Source of the DNA: Streptomyces noursei
GTDB taxonomy: Bacteria; Actinomycetota; Actinomycetes; Streptomycetales; Streptomycetaceae
Direction of reading: 5' to 3'
Assembly (NCBI RefSeq): GCF_001646665.1
Contig: NZ_LWBU01000090.1
Coordinates: 148,448-212,447, forward strand
DNA: 64,000 bases
The position numbers and the translations under genes were made by a program. Each line of letters starts with the position of its first letter. The stretch's first letter is position 1. A model generated the notes under the pieces. It ran no database searches and had not been told where the DNA came from. It worked only from the letters and a program-made list of their open reading frames with translations. Positions 19,061 to 28,403 of the stretch are shown here, in pieces.

Positions 19061-19609
19061 ATGAAGATCTCGAGCAGCACCCTGAAGCGGCTGGCCGTCC
19101 CGGCCCTGGTCGTGGGACTCGCCCTCCCGCTCGCCGCCGCGACACCGGCCACCTCCGCCGAGGCGGGCGCCACGGTCACCCGCTACAGCGGGACCGTCAC
19201 GCTGAACGCCCGCACCGGCGTGGAGAACAGGGTCACCTTCTCCGCCAACGCGGCCCGCGAGCTGGTGGTCCGTGACACCTCGGGTCTCAAGATCGGCCCC
19301 GGGTGCAGGCGTGCCGGGACCGACGGCACCACCGCGGTCTGCGGGTCGCTGGCCGCGGTGACGCGCGTGCGGGCGATGGTCCGTGACGCCGACGACGTCG
19401 TCCGCGTCAACGTCGCCGAGGCCAGCACCATCGACGCCGGCAACGGCCGGGACCTGGTGCAGACCGGCGCGGCGAACGACACCATCAACGTCCGGGACGG
19501 CCAGGGCGGTGACCGGGTGGAGACCTGCGGCGGCGGCACCCACGACACCTTCTTCGCCGACGTCGCCGATGTCGTCCCCATGACCTGCGAGAACCGGTTC
19601 TTCGAGTAG
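19061..19609 (+). CDS. Secreted protein with RTX-like acidic repeats
   Basis: A 182-residue exported protein. The signal peptide (KRLAVPALVVGLALPLAAATPATSA) is followed by a beta-rich region and a C-terminal half with Gly/Asn/Asp turns (IDAGNGRDLVQTGAANDTINVRDGQGGDRVETCGGG) resembling calcium-binding RTX repeats. Four cysteines could form two disulfides. ATG 19061 has GAAGGAG upstream. The 220-base upstream gap contains CGTAAT...ATTACG arms (about 18878-18911) but no clear promoter. Function unknown; a Ca-binding structural role is an inference. Confidence 0.75.
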   Translation: MKISSSTLKRLAVPALVVGLALPLAAATPATSAEAGATVTRYSGTVTLNARTGVENRVTFSANAARELVVRDTSGLKIGPGCRRAGTDGTTAVCGSLAAVTRVRAMVRDADDVVRVNVAEASTIDAGNGRDLVQTGAANDTINVRDGQGGDRVETCGGGTHDTFFADVADVVPMTCENRFFE

Positions 19610-19631
19610 TCCCGGCCGCTCGGCCGGCCCC

Positions 19632-19683
19632 CGGCCCGGGGTGCGGTGCCCGCGGTACGCCCGCGGCCACCGTCCCCGGGCCG
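19632..19683 (+). terminator. Inverted repeat between convergent genes
   Basis: 10-bp arms CGGCCCGGGG (19632-19641) and CCCCGGGCCG (19674-19683) flank a loop that itself can fold, in the convergent gap after the RTX-like gene. Could serve both directions. Confidence 0.5.
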
Positions 19684-19755
19684 GGCCGCGCCCGGACGCG
19701 AACGGGCGGACGGGCGGGCGGGCCGGGGCCGCCGTGCCCCCCGGGGCGCGCGGCG

Positions 19756-20589
19756 TCAGGGGCGTGGCGCCTTCACGCCGTGCACCGCCCGGTACTCGGC
19801 GGCCAGCCACGGGCCCAGGTCGTGCACCAGCATGTCCAGCACCGCCGCGTCGGCGTCCGCGGGCCGGCGCCCCACCGCGACGGCCGTCCGCATCGGGGCG
19901 GCCCACCGCGGGTAGTGGGCGGCGAACGCCTCCGCCATCTCGTCCAGGTCGCTCGTCCAGTCGCCCCGCAGCGGCAGTACCAGCGTGAATCCGGTACGCA
20001 CCAGGTGGCGGCCCACCGCCCGGGCGAGCCGTGCGCGCTCCCGGCCCGCCGGTGCCTCGGCCAGCCGCTGCCGCCAGCGCGCCAGGAACAGCTCCAGGTC
20101 CCCGTTGGTCTCGCGGGCCAGCAGCGAGGTGGGCCGGTACGCCGGGAGCCGCGCGGCGAGGTCCTCGCCCAGCAGCGGGGTGCACAGGCAGGCGACGAAG
20201 AACCCCAGGTCGTACCGTTCCAGCTCGCTCAGGACCGTGCCGGCGCCGGCGAGCAGCGCCCCCACGCCGTCGATCTGCGGGAAGCGGGCGTCCAGTTCCG
20301 CCTCCAGGGCCGCGGCCGCCGCCCGGTCGGCCTCCGCCGGCTCCTCGCGCAGCACGATCAGCAGGTCCAGGTCGGAGACACCGGCGGTGGCGGCCCCGCG
20401 CGGAATGCTGCCGTACACGTACGCGCTGTGGAGACGTGACGGACCGGCGGCTCCGCCGCCCTCCGGGGTCCGCCCGGTCCCGAAGACCTCCGCGATCCGT
20501 TTCCGCGCCGCGTCGACCACCGGGACGAACACCTCCGGTACGCGGTCGAGCGAGCCCTCCCGGGCCAGGGTTCCGTTCTCGTTCAGCAC
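19756..20589 (-). CDS. Nucleotidyltransferase-fold protein
   Basis: A ~277-residue protein with a minimal nucleotidyltransferase signature: AYVYGSIPRGAATAGVSDLDLLIVL, i.e. GSxxRG...SDxDL, the metal-binding motif of KNTase/MNT enzymes. The second half is helical (DLELFLARWRQRLAEAPAGRERARLARAVGRHLVRTG). Substrate unknown: antibiotic adenylylation and toxin-antitoxin MNT activity are both possible, but no HEPN partner is adjacent. The GTG at 20589 (VLNENGT) is the best start but lacks a clear Shine-Dalgarno. It is divergent from lon, sharing a ~125-base control region. Confidence 0.75.
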   Translation of the reverse strand: MLNENGTLAREGSLDRVPEVFVPVVDAARKRIAEVFGTGRTPEGGGAAGPSRLHSAYVYGSIPRGAATAGVSDLDLLIVLREEPAEADRAAAAALEAELDARFPQIDGVGALLAGAGTVLSELERYDLGFFVACLCTPLLGEDLAARLPAYRPTSLLARETNGDLELFLARWRQRLAEAPAGRERARLARAVGRHLVRTGFTLVLPLRGDWTSDLDEMAEAFAAHYPRWAAPMRTAVAVGRRPADADAAVLDMLVHDLGPWLAAEYRAVHGVKAPRP

Positions 20590-20626
20590 CCGCCCACTCT
20601 GCCGCTCCGGGCGGCGAACGAGTGAT

Positions 20627-20640
20627 CGCTGAGAGCGAAC
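20627..20640 (-). promoter_or_regulatory. ClgR box upstream of lon
   Basis: Read on the minus strand the site is GTTCGC-TCTCA-GCG, an exact match to the ClgR target GTTCGC-N5-GCG. ClgR activates clp and lon genes in Streptomyces (established). It lies 74-87 bases before the lon ATG. Confidence 0.7.
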
Positions 20641-20671
20641 AGGAGTGGGGAACACCCCGGCTGTCATAAGC

Positions 20672-20692
20672 ATTGAGTGTGTACAGCTCAAC
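20672..20692 (+). promoter_or_regulatory. HAIR-like HspR operator upstream of lon
   Basis: ATTGAGT-N7-GCTCAAC matches the HAIR consensus CTTGAGT-N7-ACTCAAG at 11 of 14 positions, with the inner TTGAG-N9-CTCAA perfectly symmetric. HspR repression of lon in S. lividans is established; the site here ends 21 bases before the ATG. Confidence 0.7.
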
Positions 20693-20713
20693 TTGACTGC
20701 CGAAGGGGAGATC

Positions 20714-23134
20714 ATGGCTTCGACGTCCACACCGCTCACCCTGCCCGTGCTGCCGCTCGACGACGAGGTCGTGCTGCCCGGGATGGTGGTGCCGCTCGAC
20801 CTGTCCGACACCGAGGTGCGCGCCGCGGTGGAGGCGGCCCAGGCGGCCGCCCGGTCGTCCGGGACACCGGGCGGCAAGCCCAGGGTCCTGCTGGTGCCGC
20901 GCATCGACGGCACGTACGCGGGGACCGGCGTGCTCGGCACCGTCGAACAGGTGGGGCGGCTCTCCGACGGCGACCCCGGCGCGCTCATCCGCGGCCGCGG
21001 CCGGGTGAGGATCGGCGCCGGCACGACCGGCCCGGGCGCCGCGCTGTGGGTCGAGGGCACCACCGTCGAGGAGTCGGTGCCCGACCCGCTGCCCGGCCAG
21101 GTCGCCGACCTCGTCAAGGAGTACAAGGCGCTGGCCACCAGCTGGCTCAAGAAGCGCGGCGCCTGGCAGGTCGTGGACCGCGTCCAGCAGATCGACGGCG
21201 TCTCCGCCCTCGCCGACAACTCCGGCTACTCGCCCTTCCTCACCGTCGCCCAGAAGGTCGAGCTGCTGGAGACGGAGGACCCCGTCGCCCGCCTGAGGCT
21301 CGCCACCGAGCAGCTGCGCGAGCACCTCGCCGAGCAGGACGTCGCCGAGTCCATCGCCAAGGACGTCCAGGAGGGCGTCGACAAGCAGCAGCGGGAGTTC
21401 CTGCTGCGCCGCCAGCTCGAAGCCGTGCGCAAGGAGCTGCGCGAGCTGAACGGCGAGAAGGACGGGGAGGAGTCCGACGACTACCGGGCCCGCGTCGAGG
21501 CGGCCGACCTGCCCGGGAAGGTCCGCGAGGCCGCCCTCAAGGAGGTCGACAAGCTGGAGCGGTCCAGCGACCAGAACCCCGAGACCGCCTGGATCCGCAC
21601 CTGGCTCGACACGGTCCTGGAGATGCCGTGGAACGAGCGCACCGAGGACAGTTACGACATCCGGGGCGCCAAGGAGGTCCTCGACGCCGAGCACGCCGGC
21701 CTGGAGGACGTGAAGGAGCGCATCACCGAGTACCTCGCGGTGCGCAAGCGGCGCGCCGACCGCGGCCTGGGCGTCGTGGGCGGGCGGCGCGGCGGCGCCG
21801 TGCTGGCGCTGGTCGGGCCCCCCGGGGTCGGCAAGACCTCGCTCGGCGAGTCCGTCGCGCACGCGATGGGCCGGAAGTTCGTGCGGGTCGCCCTCGGCGG
21901 CGTACGCGACGAGGCGGAGATCCGCGGCCACCGGCGCACCTACGTCGGCGCCCTGCCCGGCCGGATCGTGCGGGCCGTCAAGGAGGCCGGGTCCATGAAC
22001 CCGGTGGTGCTGCTCGACGAGATCGACAAGGTCGGCTCCGACTTCCGGGGCGACCCGGCGGCCGCGCTGCTGGAGGTCCTCGACCCGGCGCAGAACCACA
22101 CCTTCCGCGACCACTACCTGGAAGTGGAACTGGACCTGTCCGACGTGGTCTTCCTCGCCACCGCCAACGTCCTGGAGTCCATCCCCGAGGCCCTGCTCGA
22201 CCGCATGGAGCTGGTCCGCCTCGACGGCTACACCGAGGACGAGAAGGTCGTCATCGCCCGGGACCACCTGGTGCCGCGCCAGCTGGAGCGGGCCGGCCTG
22301 GAGGGCGGTGAGGTGGCGCTGGACGAGTCGGCGCTGCGCAGGCTGGCGGGCGAGTACACCCGCGAGGCGGGCGTGCGGAACCTGGAGCGGTCGATCGCCC
22401 GGCTGCTGCGCAAGGTGGCCGCCCAGCACGAACTGGGCGACCGGGAGCTGCCCTTCACGGTGGGCGCGGACGACCTGCGGGACCTGATCGGCCGGCCGCA
22501 CCACGTGCCCGAGTCCGCCCAGGACCCGGCCGAGCGGCGCACCTCGGTGCCGGGCGTGGCCACCGGTCTGGCGGTCACCGGCGCGGGCGGGGACGTCCTG
22601 TTCGTCGAGGCGTCGCTGGCCGACCCGGAGACGGGCGCGGCGGGTCTGACCCTCACCGGCCAGCTCGGTGACGTGATGAAGGAGTCGGCGCAGATCGCGC
22701 TGAGCTTCCTGCGCTCGCACGGCGCCGAACTGGAGCTGCCCGTCACCGGCCTCAAGGACCGGGGCGTGCACATCCACTTCCCGGCCGGCGCGGTGCCCAA
22801 GGACGGGCCCAGCGCGGGCATCACCATGACGACGGCGCTCGCGTCGCTGCTGTCCGGGCGGCTGGTCCGTACGGACGTGGCGATGACCGGCGAGGTGTCG
22901 CTGACCGGGCGGGTGCTGCCGATCGGCGGCGTCAAGCAGAAGCTGCTGGCCGCGCACCGGGCGGGCATCACCACCGTGGTCATCCCGAAGCGGAACGAGG
23001 CGGACCTGGACGACGTCCCGGCCGAGATCCTCGACAAGCTGGAGGTCCACCCGGTCACCGACGTCCGCCAGGTGCTGGAACTGGCCCTCGCGCCGGCGAC
23101 CACGGCCCCGGCCGCCGAACCCGTCGCGGCCTGA
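20714..23134 (+). CDS. lon: ATP-dependent protease Lon
   Basis: An 806-residue LonA that degrades misfolded and regulatory proteins in the cytoplasm. An N-terminal LON substrate-binding domain ([21 protein letters not shown] onward) is followed by a coiled linker. The AAA+ module has Walker A GPPGVGKT (about 367-374) and Walker [11 protein letters not shown]. The protease domain has catalytic Ser in KDGPSAGIT (about residue 699) and Lys in [17 protein letters not shown] 20714 is preceded by GAAGGGGAG. Control by both heat shock (HspR) and ClgR is predicted from the upstream sites. Confidence 0.96.
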   Translation: MASTSTPLTLPVLPLDDEVVLPGMVVPLDLSDTEVRAAVEAAQAAARSSGTPGGKPRVLLVPRIDGTYAGTGVLGTVEQVGRLSDGDPGALIRGRGRVRIGAGTTGPGAALWVEGTTVEESVPDPLPGQVADLVKEYKALATSWLKKRGAWQVVDRVQQIDGVSALADNSGYSPFLTVAQKVELLETEDPVARLRLATEQLREHLAEQDVAESIAKDVQEGVDKQQREFLLRRQLEAVRKELRELNGEKDGEESDDYRARVEAADLPGKVREAALKEVDKLERSSDQNPETAWIRTWLDTVLEMPWNERTEDSYDIRGAKEVLDAEHAGLEDVKERITEYLAVRKRRADRGLGVVGGRRGGAVLALVGPPGVGKTSLGESVAHAMGRKFVRVALGGVRDEAEIRGHRRTYVGALPGRIVRAVKEAGSMNPVVLLDEIDKVGSDFRGDPAAALLEVLDPAQNHTFRDHYLEVELDLSDVVFLATANVLESIPEALLDRMELVRLDGYTEDEKVVIARDHLVPRQLERAGLEGGEVALDESALRRLAGEYTREAGVRNLERSIARLLRKVAAQHELGDRELPFTVGADDLRDLIGRPHHVPESAQDPAERRTSVPGVATGLAVTGAGGDVLFVEASLADPETGAAGLTLTGQLGDVMKESAQIALSFLRSHGAELELPVTGLKDRGVHIHFPAGAVPKDGPSAGITMTTALASLLSGRLVRTDVAMTGEVSLTGRVLPIGGVKQKLLAAHRAGITTVVIPKRNEADLDDVPAEILDKLEVHPVTDVRQVLELALAPATTAPAAEPVAA

Positions 23135-23137
23135 TCC

Positions 23138-23171
23138 CGGGCCGGGGCCTCGTCACCGTCGCCCCGGCCCG
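23138..23171 (+). terminator. Terminator after lon
   Basis: 11-bp perfect arms CGGGCCGGGGC (23138-23148) and GCCCCGGCCCG (23161-23171), 12-nt loop, beginning 4 nt after the lon stop. The remaining ~150 bases to the convergent protease gene hold nothing I recognise. Confidence 0.75.
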
Positions 23172-23325
23172 CCGGCCGGCCCCGCCGCACCCCCGAGCGG
23201 CGGGGCCTCCGCGCGGAGACGCTCACCCGCCCGGTGCCCCGCGCCCCGTGCCCGGCGCCCGGCGCTCAAGACCCCGGGCTCAGAGCCCCGTGCCCCGCGT
23301 GCAAAGCCCCCGCCCCGCACCGGCG

Positions 23326-24132
23326 TCAGGCGCCGGCGGCCTTCACGGCCCGGTCGTACAGGGCCCGCGTCCTGGCGTCGAAGAGGACGGCCGTCGACTC
23401 CTCGTCCGTCTCGCCGCCGCTGAGCACACCGATCAGCCGGCCGCCGGCCAGCCACGGGCTGCCGCTCGTGCCGTCGAAGAAGCCGCCGCACTCCATCAGC
23501 ATCGAACCGGGCAGGTCCGGGTCCCTGCGGGTGTCCGTGGTGCAGGAGATGGGGCCGTCGGACGGGTTGCGATCCTTGTTCGGGTAGCCGGTCACCGTCA
23601 CCCGCCGCTCGGGACCGGACGCCCAGTCGGGCCGGGCAGCGCCCACCACCTGCTGGACCTGGCGGCCCCGGCCGTCCGGCTCCAGCGTCAGGAAGGCGTA
23701 GTCGTGGGCGTCCGCGTCGGCACCGGCGGCCTTCCACGCGTCGGCCACCAGCACCGTACGGACCTTCCACGTGCCGTACGGGGCGGGGTCGCCGCTCCCG
23801 CCCCGGTAGCCGGGCGCGAAGGAGAAGCCGGAACTCGCCGAACCGTCCGCGAACACGCAGTGCGCGGCGGTCGCGACGAGATTGCCCCGCGGGCTGTCGA
23901 CCACGCTCGCCGTGCACCAGTGGCCGTCCTCGTCGAGGAGCACCCCCACCGACCGCACCCCGGCGGACGGCACCGCCGAGCGCTGCGGCGGCGCGGGCCG
24001 GGCGCTCGCGGCACCCGCGGCGGCGCCCCCGCCCGCACCGTCCGTGCGGGCGGCCGAGTGCGACGGCCCCCCGCACGCGGTGGCGGTGGCGACGACGGCG
24101 ACGATCCACGGCAACGGTCTCTTCCAGCGCAT
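23326..24132 (-). CDS. Trypsin-like serine protease lipoprotein
   Basis: A 268-residue extracellular protease anchored by lipid: MRWKRPLPWIVAVVATATAC gives a lipobox at Cys20. The S1-family triad is visible: His91 in TAAHC, Asp144 in HDYAFL, Ser223 in DGTSGSPW. Paired cysteines (73/92; 197/215) would form disulfides. No C-terminal domain. ATG 24132 is preferred over the ATG at 24141 because AAGGA is correctly spaced from it. It is convergent with lon and 32 bases downstream of the LuxR-type regulator gene, so it may share its transcript. Confidence 0.85.
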   Translation of the reverse strand: MRWKRPLPWIVAVVATATACGGPSHSAARTDGAGGGAAAGAASARPAPPQRSAVPSAGVRSVGVLLDEDGHWCTASVVDSPRGNLVATAAHCVFADGSASSGFSFAPGYRGGSGDPAPYGTWKVRTVLVADAWKAAGADADAHDYAFLTLEPDGRGRQVQQVVGAARPDWASGPERRVTVTGYPNKDRNPSDGPISCTTDTRRDPDLPGSMLMECGGFFDGTSGSPWLAGGRLIGVLSGGETDEESTAVLFDARTRALYDRAVKAAGA

Positions 24133-24163
24133 ACGGCCCATCCTTGCCCATGGGCCGGGCCGA

Positions 24164-25147
24164 TCAGTCACCCAGCCAGCCCCGGGACGACGCCCGCGCC
24201 CCGGCCTGGAACCGCGTCCGGGCGTCCAGCGACTCCAGCAGCCGGCTGATCCGCCGCCGCGCGGTGTGCACATGGACGCCCAGCCGGCGCGCGATCGCCT
24301 CGTCCTTCAGCCCCGCCGCCAGCAGCGCCAGCAGTTCGCGCTGCGCCCCGGGCGGCCCGGCCGCCGCCCCGTCCTCCGGCGCCACCAGCGGTTCGGCCCG
24401 CTCCCACACCGCCTCGAACAGCGGCAGCAGTGTCCCGCACAGCAGCCCGTCGCCGATCACCAGCGCGGCCGCCCGCGGCCCCGCGGCCTCCGTCGGCGGC
24501 AGCAGCGTGACGCGCCGGTCCACCGCGACCAGCCGCGCCGGGACGTCCGCGGCCACCCGCAGCCGCAGCCCGCGCCCGACGAGGCCCGTCAGGGCCCGTA
24601 CCCGCCCCGGGTCCGCGAGCCCGGACCGGTCCAGCACCGCCCGCACCCGCACCCCCCGGGCCAGCAGCGACTCGACGTCCAGCGCGGTGAACGGCGGGCG
24701 GTCCAGGAGCACGACCTCCCGTTCCGCGCCGTCCAGCAGCCGCGCGGCGCGCTCGGCGATGGCCCGCCGGCCCCTCACGACGTCCACGCGCCCCCGTTCG
24801 CCTCCGTGGGCGCCCGCGTCCCCGGCGAATCGGTCCGCGGCCAGCCGCAACCGGGCCAACTCGGCGGACTTCATGTGCAGTTCCGCCTGGCGGCGGTGGA
24901 TCAGCGTGCGGAGGGCGGCGGCGGGTGCGGCCGGGTGCGGCAGCGCGTCCCCCGCGTCGGAGGGATCGGGCGGCCGGGCGAAACCGTGCGCGACGAGCCG
25001 GTCGAGTGCCGCGTCCAGTCGTTCGCGCGGCAGGTCGAGCAGCCGCGCCAACTCCTCCGCCCCGTCCGCCTGTTCCGCCAGCAGCGCCTCGTAGGCGCGC
25101 TCCTCGGTCCTGCCCAGGCCGAGAGTGGTCAGTTCTCCCTGGATCAT
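24164..25147 (-). CDS. LuxR-family regulator with TrmB-like N-terminus
   Basis: A 327-residue regulator. The N-terminal winged helix resembles TrmB (LTTLGLGRTEERAYEALLAEQADGAEELARLLDLPRERLDAALDRLVAHGF). A phospholipase-D-like middle region follows (VVLLDRPPF, VRVRAVLDRSGL). The C-terminal LuxR HTH is LLALLAAGLKDEAIARRLGVHVHTARRRISRLLESLDARTRFQAG. Such regulators are often next to genes for secreted enzymes. Here it is divergent from a thermolysin-like protease and followed by the trypsin-like gene. The frame extends to 25198, but ATG 25147 gives the family N-terminus. Confidence 0.85.
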   Translation of the reverse strand: MIQGELTTLGLGRTEERAYEALLAEQADGAEELARLLDLPRERLDAALDRLVAHGFARPPDPSDAGDALPHPAAPAAALRTLIHRRQAELHMKSAELARLRLAADRFAGDAGAHGGERGRVDVVRGRRAIAERAARLLDGAEREVVLLDRPPFTALDVESLLARGVRVRAVLDRSGLADPGRVRALTGLVGRGLRLRVAADVPARLVAVDRRVTLLPPTEAAGPRAAALVIGDGLLCGTLLPLFEAVWERAEPLVAPEDGAAAGPPGAQRELLALLAAGLKDEAIARRLGVHVHTARRRISRLLESLDARTRFQAGARASSRGWLGD

Positions 25148-25171
25148 GCGTCGGATTCTCACTCCGCCTTC

Positions 25172-25194
25172 ACACGCCACACAAGTGTGCGTGT
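25172..25194. promoter_or_regulatory. Near-palindrome between LuxR gene and M4 protease
   Basis: ACACG-C-CACAC / GTGTG-CGTGT: 10-bp arms around AA with a single-base bulge. It lies 25 bases upstream of the regulator start and about 100 before the protease start, a plausible operator for the LuxR-type protein. Confidence 0.45.
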
Positions 25195-25296
25195 CCACTT
25201 CTCAACCCCCCGCGACCGTTGCCGCGCTGCCACCCCACGGCTTGCATGGCCATGACCACCTGAACGGCTGACCAGCACGTGGGAGGGATACGGACC

Positions 25297-28116
25297 GTGC
25301 GCGAACCCAGCACGCCCAGCACGCACTCGGGAACATCCGGCATACGGGCGGGGGCCCGGGCGGCGGCTCTGCTCGCCGCCGCCGGGCTCCTGATCACGGC
25401 GGTTCCGGCCTCGGCGGCGACCCCGCCGGCCGCCGAACCGCCGGCCGACGTCATCCCGGGGGCGCGGACCGCGACCCCGGCGCTCGTCGACGGCATCAAC
25501 GAGGCGACGGACGCGGGGGCGAGCCCGGCGGACGCGGCGCGCGAGCACCTCGCCGCCCGGGAGAGCCGCTACAAGATCGCCGAACCGGGGCGTGATCTCG
25601 CCCCCGTACAGACGCTGAAGCGCGGTGCGGAGGAGACGGTACGGCTCCAGCAGAAGCACAGGGGCGTGCCCGTGCTCGGCGGGCAGTACGTGGTCCGGAT
25701 GGAGAAGAAGGGCGGCGAGCGGGTCGTCACCGGCACGTCCGGCAAGTACTTCACGGGCCTGACGACCGGCGTGGCACCGGCCGTGGACAAGGACGTGGCG
25801 GTGCGCCGCGCGGTCGCGGCGACCCTGCAGCGGCTCGGCGGCCACCGGCTGGCGCTCACCGACGCCCGGCGCGCCGAGGAGCGCGCCCAGCCCCTGCGCG
25901 GCACCGCCGCCGGGCTGGTGGTCGTCCCGCGCGGCGAGGGCGTGCTGACGTACCACGTGACGGTGCGCGGCACCCACCCGCTGACCGGCGCGCCCGTGCT
26001 CCAGCACGTGTACGTCGACGCACGGGCCGGCTTCCCGGTCCTCCAGTACAGCGGCATCAAGACGCTCACGCCGCCGAAGGCCCCGGCGGGGGCGGCGGCC
26101 GCGAAGAAGGCCGACGCCCCGGACGGTCCGGGCACCGGGGCCGTGGGCAGCGGCACGCTGCTGAGCGGCGCCAAGGTGGACCTCAACGTCAGCAGGGCAG
26201 CGGACGACCGGTACGTGATGACCGACCGCGCCCGGATGGCGGACGGCAGCAAGGCCGCGCTCACCACGTGGGACGCGCGCGACAAGGACGTCTTCGAGGT
26301 GCTGGGCGGCTGGCCGGCGGACCTGAAGGAGTTCGGCTCGCCGAGCGCGGAGTTCGGCAAGGACGCCACGGAGGCGGGAGCCGTCGACGCGCACTGGGCG
26401 GCCGGGCAGGTCTACGACTACTACAAGCGGCACCACGGCAGGGACGGCCTCGACGGGCGGGGCGCCGCGGTCAACAGCCTGGTGGGCGTCACCCAGTTCG
26501 GCATGCCGTACGTCAACGCCTTCTGGGACGGAACCAAGATGGTGTACGGCTCCGGCGACGCCGACTACAAGCCGCTCTCGGCCGACCTCGACGTGGTCGG
26601 CCACGAGATGACCCACGGCGTGGTCGAGAACACCGCCAACCTGGTGTACGCGGGCCAGTCCGGCGCCCTCAACGAGGCCGTCGCCGACTACTTCGGCAAC
26701 GCCATCGACGTGACGCGGTCCGGCATGGCGATGGACCACCCGGACGCGGGCCTCATCGGCGAGGACCTGTGCCGCACCAAGGCCCCCCGCGACTGCGCCT
26801 TCCGCGACCTCGACGACGGCGCCACCACCTCCCGCGACTTCCTCGGCGCCACCTTCGGCACCGACAACGGCGGGGTGCACCTCAACTCGACGATCTTCTC
26901 CGGCGCGCTGTGGGACATGCGGCAGGACCTGGGCGCCGAGCTGGCCGACCGGATCGTGTACAAGGCGCTGACCGAGTACATGACCCCGCTCGACGGCTTC
27001 ACCGACGGCCGCAACGCGGTCCTGGCGGCGGCGAAGGACCTGGGCGTCACGGGCGCGCGGCTGAACACGGCCAAGCGGTCCTTCAACGCCCACGGCATCG
27101 TGGCCGGCTGGGAGAACGCCCTGGGCGTCGACTCCGACCAGCTCTTCGGGAAGCTGAACATCTCGGGCACCGGGGTGCAGGCGGGCGGCGGCTGGTGGAC
27201 GGTCGCCAAGTCCAACGACGACGGCACCGAGCCGTACTCCGTCTACGCCGGCCGCGCGGACGGCAAGGGCGCCCCGAAGCTCATCAGCCCCAATGACGGT
27301 CGCTACCACGTCTACCCGGCCACGGACGGCAGGACCGTCGTCTGGACGGCGTACGGGGCGACGAGCGTGGACATCCTGTCGCGGCCCCTCGCGGGCGGCC
27401 CCATCAAGAGGCTGTACTCGTCCACCACCATGGACGTCGGCGGGCTGCGGGTCGACAAGGGCGTCACGGTCTTCGAGGAGCTGGGGCTGTTCACCCGGCA
27501 CGTCGTCCACCTGCGCCCCGGCGACGTCACGCCCACGTACGTGGACGGCGGCGGCGACGACGTCCTGACCGGCCTGCCGTCCCTCGCGCACGGGCGGATC
27601 GCCTACGCCAAGCTGTACCCGGAGGGCGGCACCTACCGGCTCGGGGTGGAGCTGCTCGACCTCGCGACCGGGCGCAAGACCCTGACCGAGCCGCTGGACG
27701 AGCCGCAGACCTTGGGGCAGACCGGCCTCAACGGCAAGCACGTCTTCTGGCTGACCGACGCGAACAGCGCCGACGAAGGGCGGACGGGCATCCGCCGCGC
27801 GAACGTCGACGGCACCGGCACCTACGACATCAGCGGCGAGGGCAAGCCCGGCGCGCTGATCGCCTCCGACCTGACGGTCTCGGAGACGGCGGTCACGGTC
27901 AACGCGTCCCTGCCGGACACCGCGTACCGCAACGAGACGCTGCCGAAGAACTGGCAGCTGACGACCGACGGCACCCGCAAGGAGCGCGTCTCCTGCAACC
28001 GGGGCGAGCAGCTCTCCCCGGCGGCGGTCGAAGGCACCCAGGTGGTCTGGATCGACGGCACCACCGGCTGGACGGACCTGGTCACCCGCACCCGCCCGGC
28101 CGGCCGCTGCGGCTGA
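25297..28116 (+). CDS. Secreted M4 (thermolysin-like) metalloprotease with C-terminal propeller-like region
   Basis: A 939-residue exported zinc protease. Signal peptide (AGARAAALLAAAGLLITAVPASAA), FTP/PepSY propeptide (about 50-270), M4 catalytic domain with HEMTH at 436-440, third zinc ligand Glu460 in GALNEAVADYF, and a later NGGVHLNSTIFSGALW segment carrying the catalytic His. From about residue 610 the chain has repeated beta units (RYHVYPATDGRTVVWTAYG; GRIAYAKLYP; GKHVFWLTDAN; EGTQVVWIDG) suggesting a TolB-like propeller, beyond the usual M4 length. GTG 25297 is favoured over 25279 because GGAGGG lies 9 nt upstream. Confidence 0.9.
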   Translation: MREPSTPSTHSGTSGIRAGARAAALLAAAGLLITAVPASAATPPAAEPPADVIPGARTATPALVDGINEATDAGASPADAAREHLAARESRYKIAEPGRDLAPVQTLKRGAEETVRLQQKHRGVPVLGGQYVVRMEKKGGERVVTGTSGKYFTGLTTGVAPAVDKDVAVRRAVAATLQRLGGHRLALTDARRAEERAQPLRGTAAGLVVVPRGEGVLTYHVTVRGTHPLTGAPVLQHVYVDARAGFPVLQYSGIKTLTPPKAPAGAAAAKKADAPDGPGTGAVGSGTLLSGAKVDLNVSRAADDRYVMTDRARMADGSKAALTTWDARDKDVFEVLGGWPADLKEFGSPSAEFGKDATEAGAVDAHWAAGQVYDYYKRHHGRDGLDGRGAAVNSLVGVTQFGMPYVNAFWDGTKMVYGSGDADYKPLSADLDVVGHEMTHGVVENTANLVYAGQSGALNEAVADYFGNAIDVTRSGMAMDHPDAGLIGEDLCRTKAPRDCAFRDLDDGATTSRDFLGATFGTDNGGVHLNSTIFSGALWDMRQDLGAELADRIVYKALTEYMTPLDGFTDGRNAVLAAAKDLGVTGARLNTAKRSFNAHGIVAGWENALGVDSDQLFGKLNISGTGVQAGGGWWTVAKSNDDGTEPYSVYAGRADGKGAPKLISPNDGRYHVYPATDGRTVVWTAYGATSVDILSRPLAGGPIKRLYSSTTMDVGGLRVDKGVTVFEELGLFTRHVVHLRPGDVTPTYVDGGGDDVLTGLPSLAHGRIAYAKLYPEGGTYRLGVELLDLATGRKTLTEPLDEPQTLGQTGLNGKHVFWLTDANSADEGRTGIRRANVDGTGTYDISGEGKPGALIASDLTVSETAVTVNASLPDTAYRNETLPKNWQLTTDGTRKERVSCNRGEQLSPAAVEGTQVVWIDGTTGWTDLVTRTRPAGRCG

Positions 28117-28152
28117 GCCCGCGTCCCGCGTCCCGTACGACAGGGACCGGCA

Positions 28153-28184
28153 GGAACCCCCGGCGCACCCGCGCCGGGGGTTCC
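28153..28184 (+). terminator. Terminator of the M4 protease gene
   Basis: 13-bp perfect arms (28153-28165, 28172-28184) with a 6-nt loop, 37 bases after the stop. Confidence 0.85.
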
Positions 28185-28403
28185 CGCGTTCTCCGGGCGG
28201 CGCGGGCCGGCCGGGCCCCGGCGGGGCCGGGCGGAGCCGTGCCCCGCCGGGCGGGCGCCGGACGTCGTGCGCGGAGAACCCGGCCGCGGCGCAGGGGCGC
28301 AGTGCCACCGCCGGTCCGTTCCTGCGAAATACTGGACGAGCCGCGGCGATGGCCGCCGCCGAGAACGACTTTCACGCCGAGGAAAGCCCACGAGGGGTGC
28401 TAC

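Noticed and set aside
19756..20589. MNT-HEPN toxin-antitoxin module
   Set aside because: The nucleotidyltransferase motif is present but no HEPN protein gene adjoins and the protein is much longer than MNT antitoxins.
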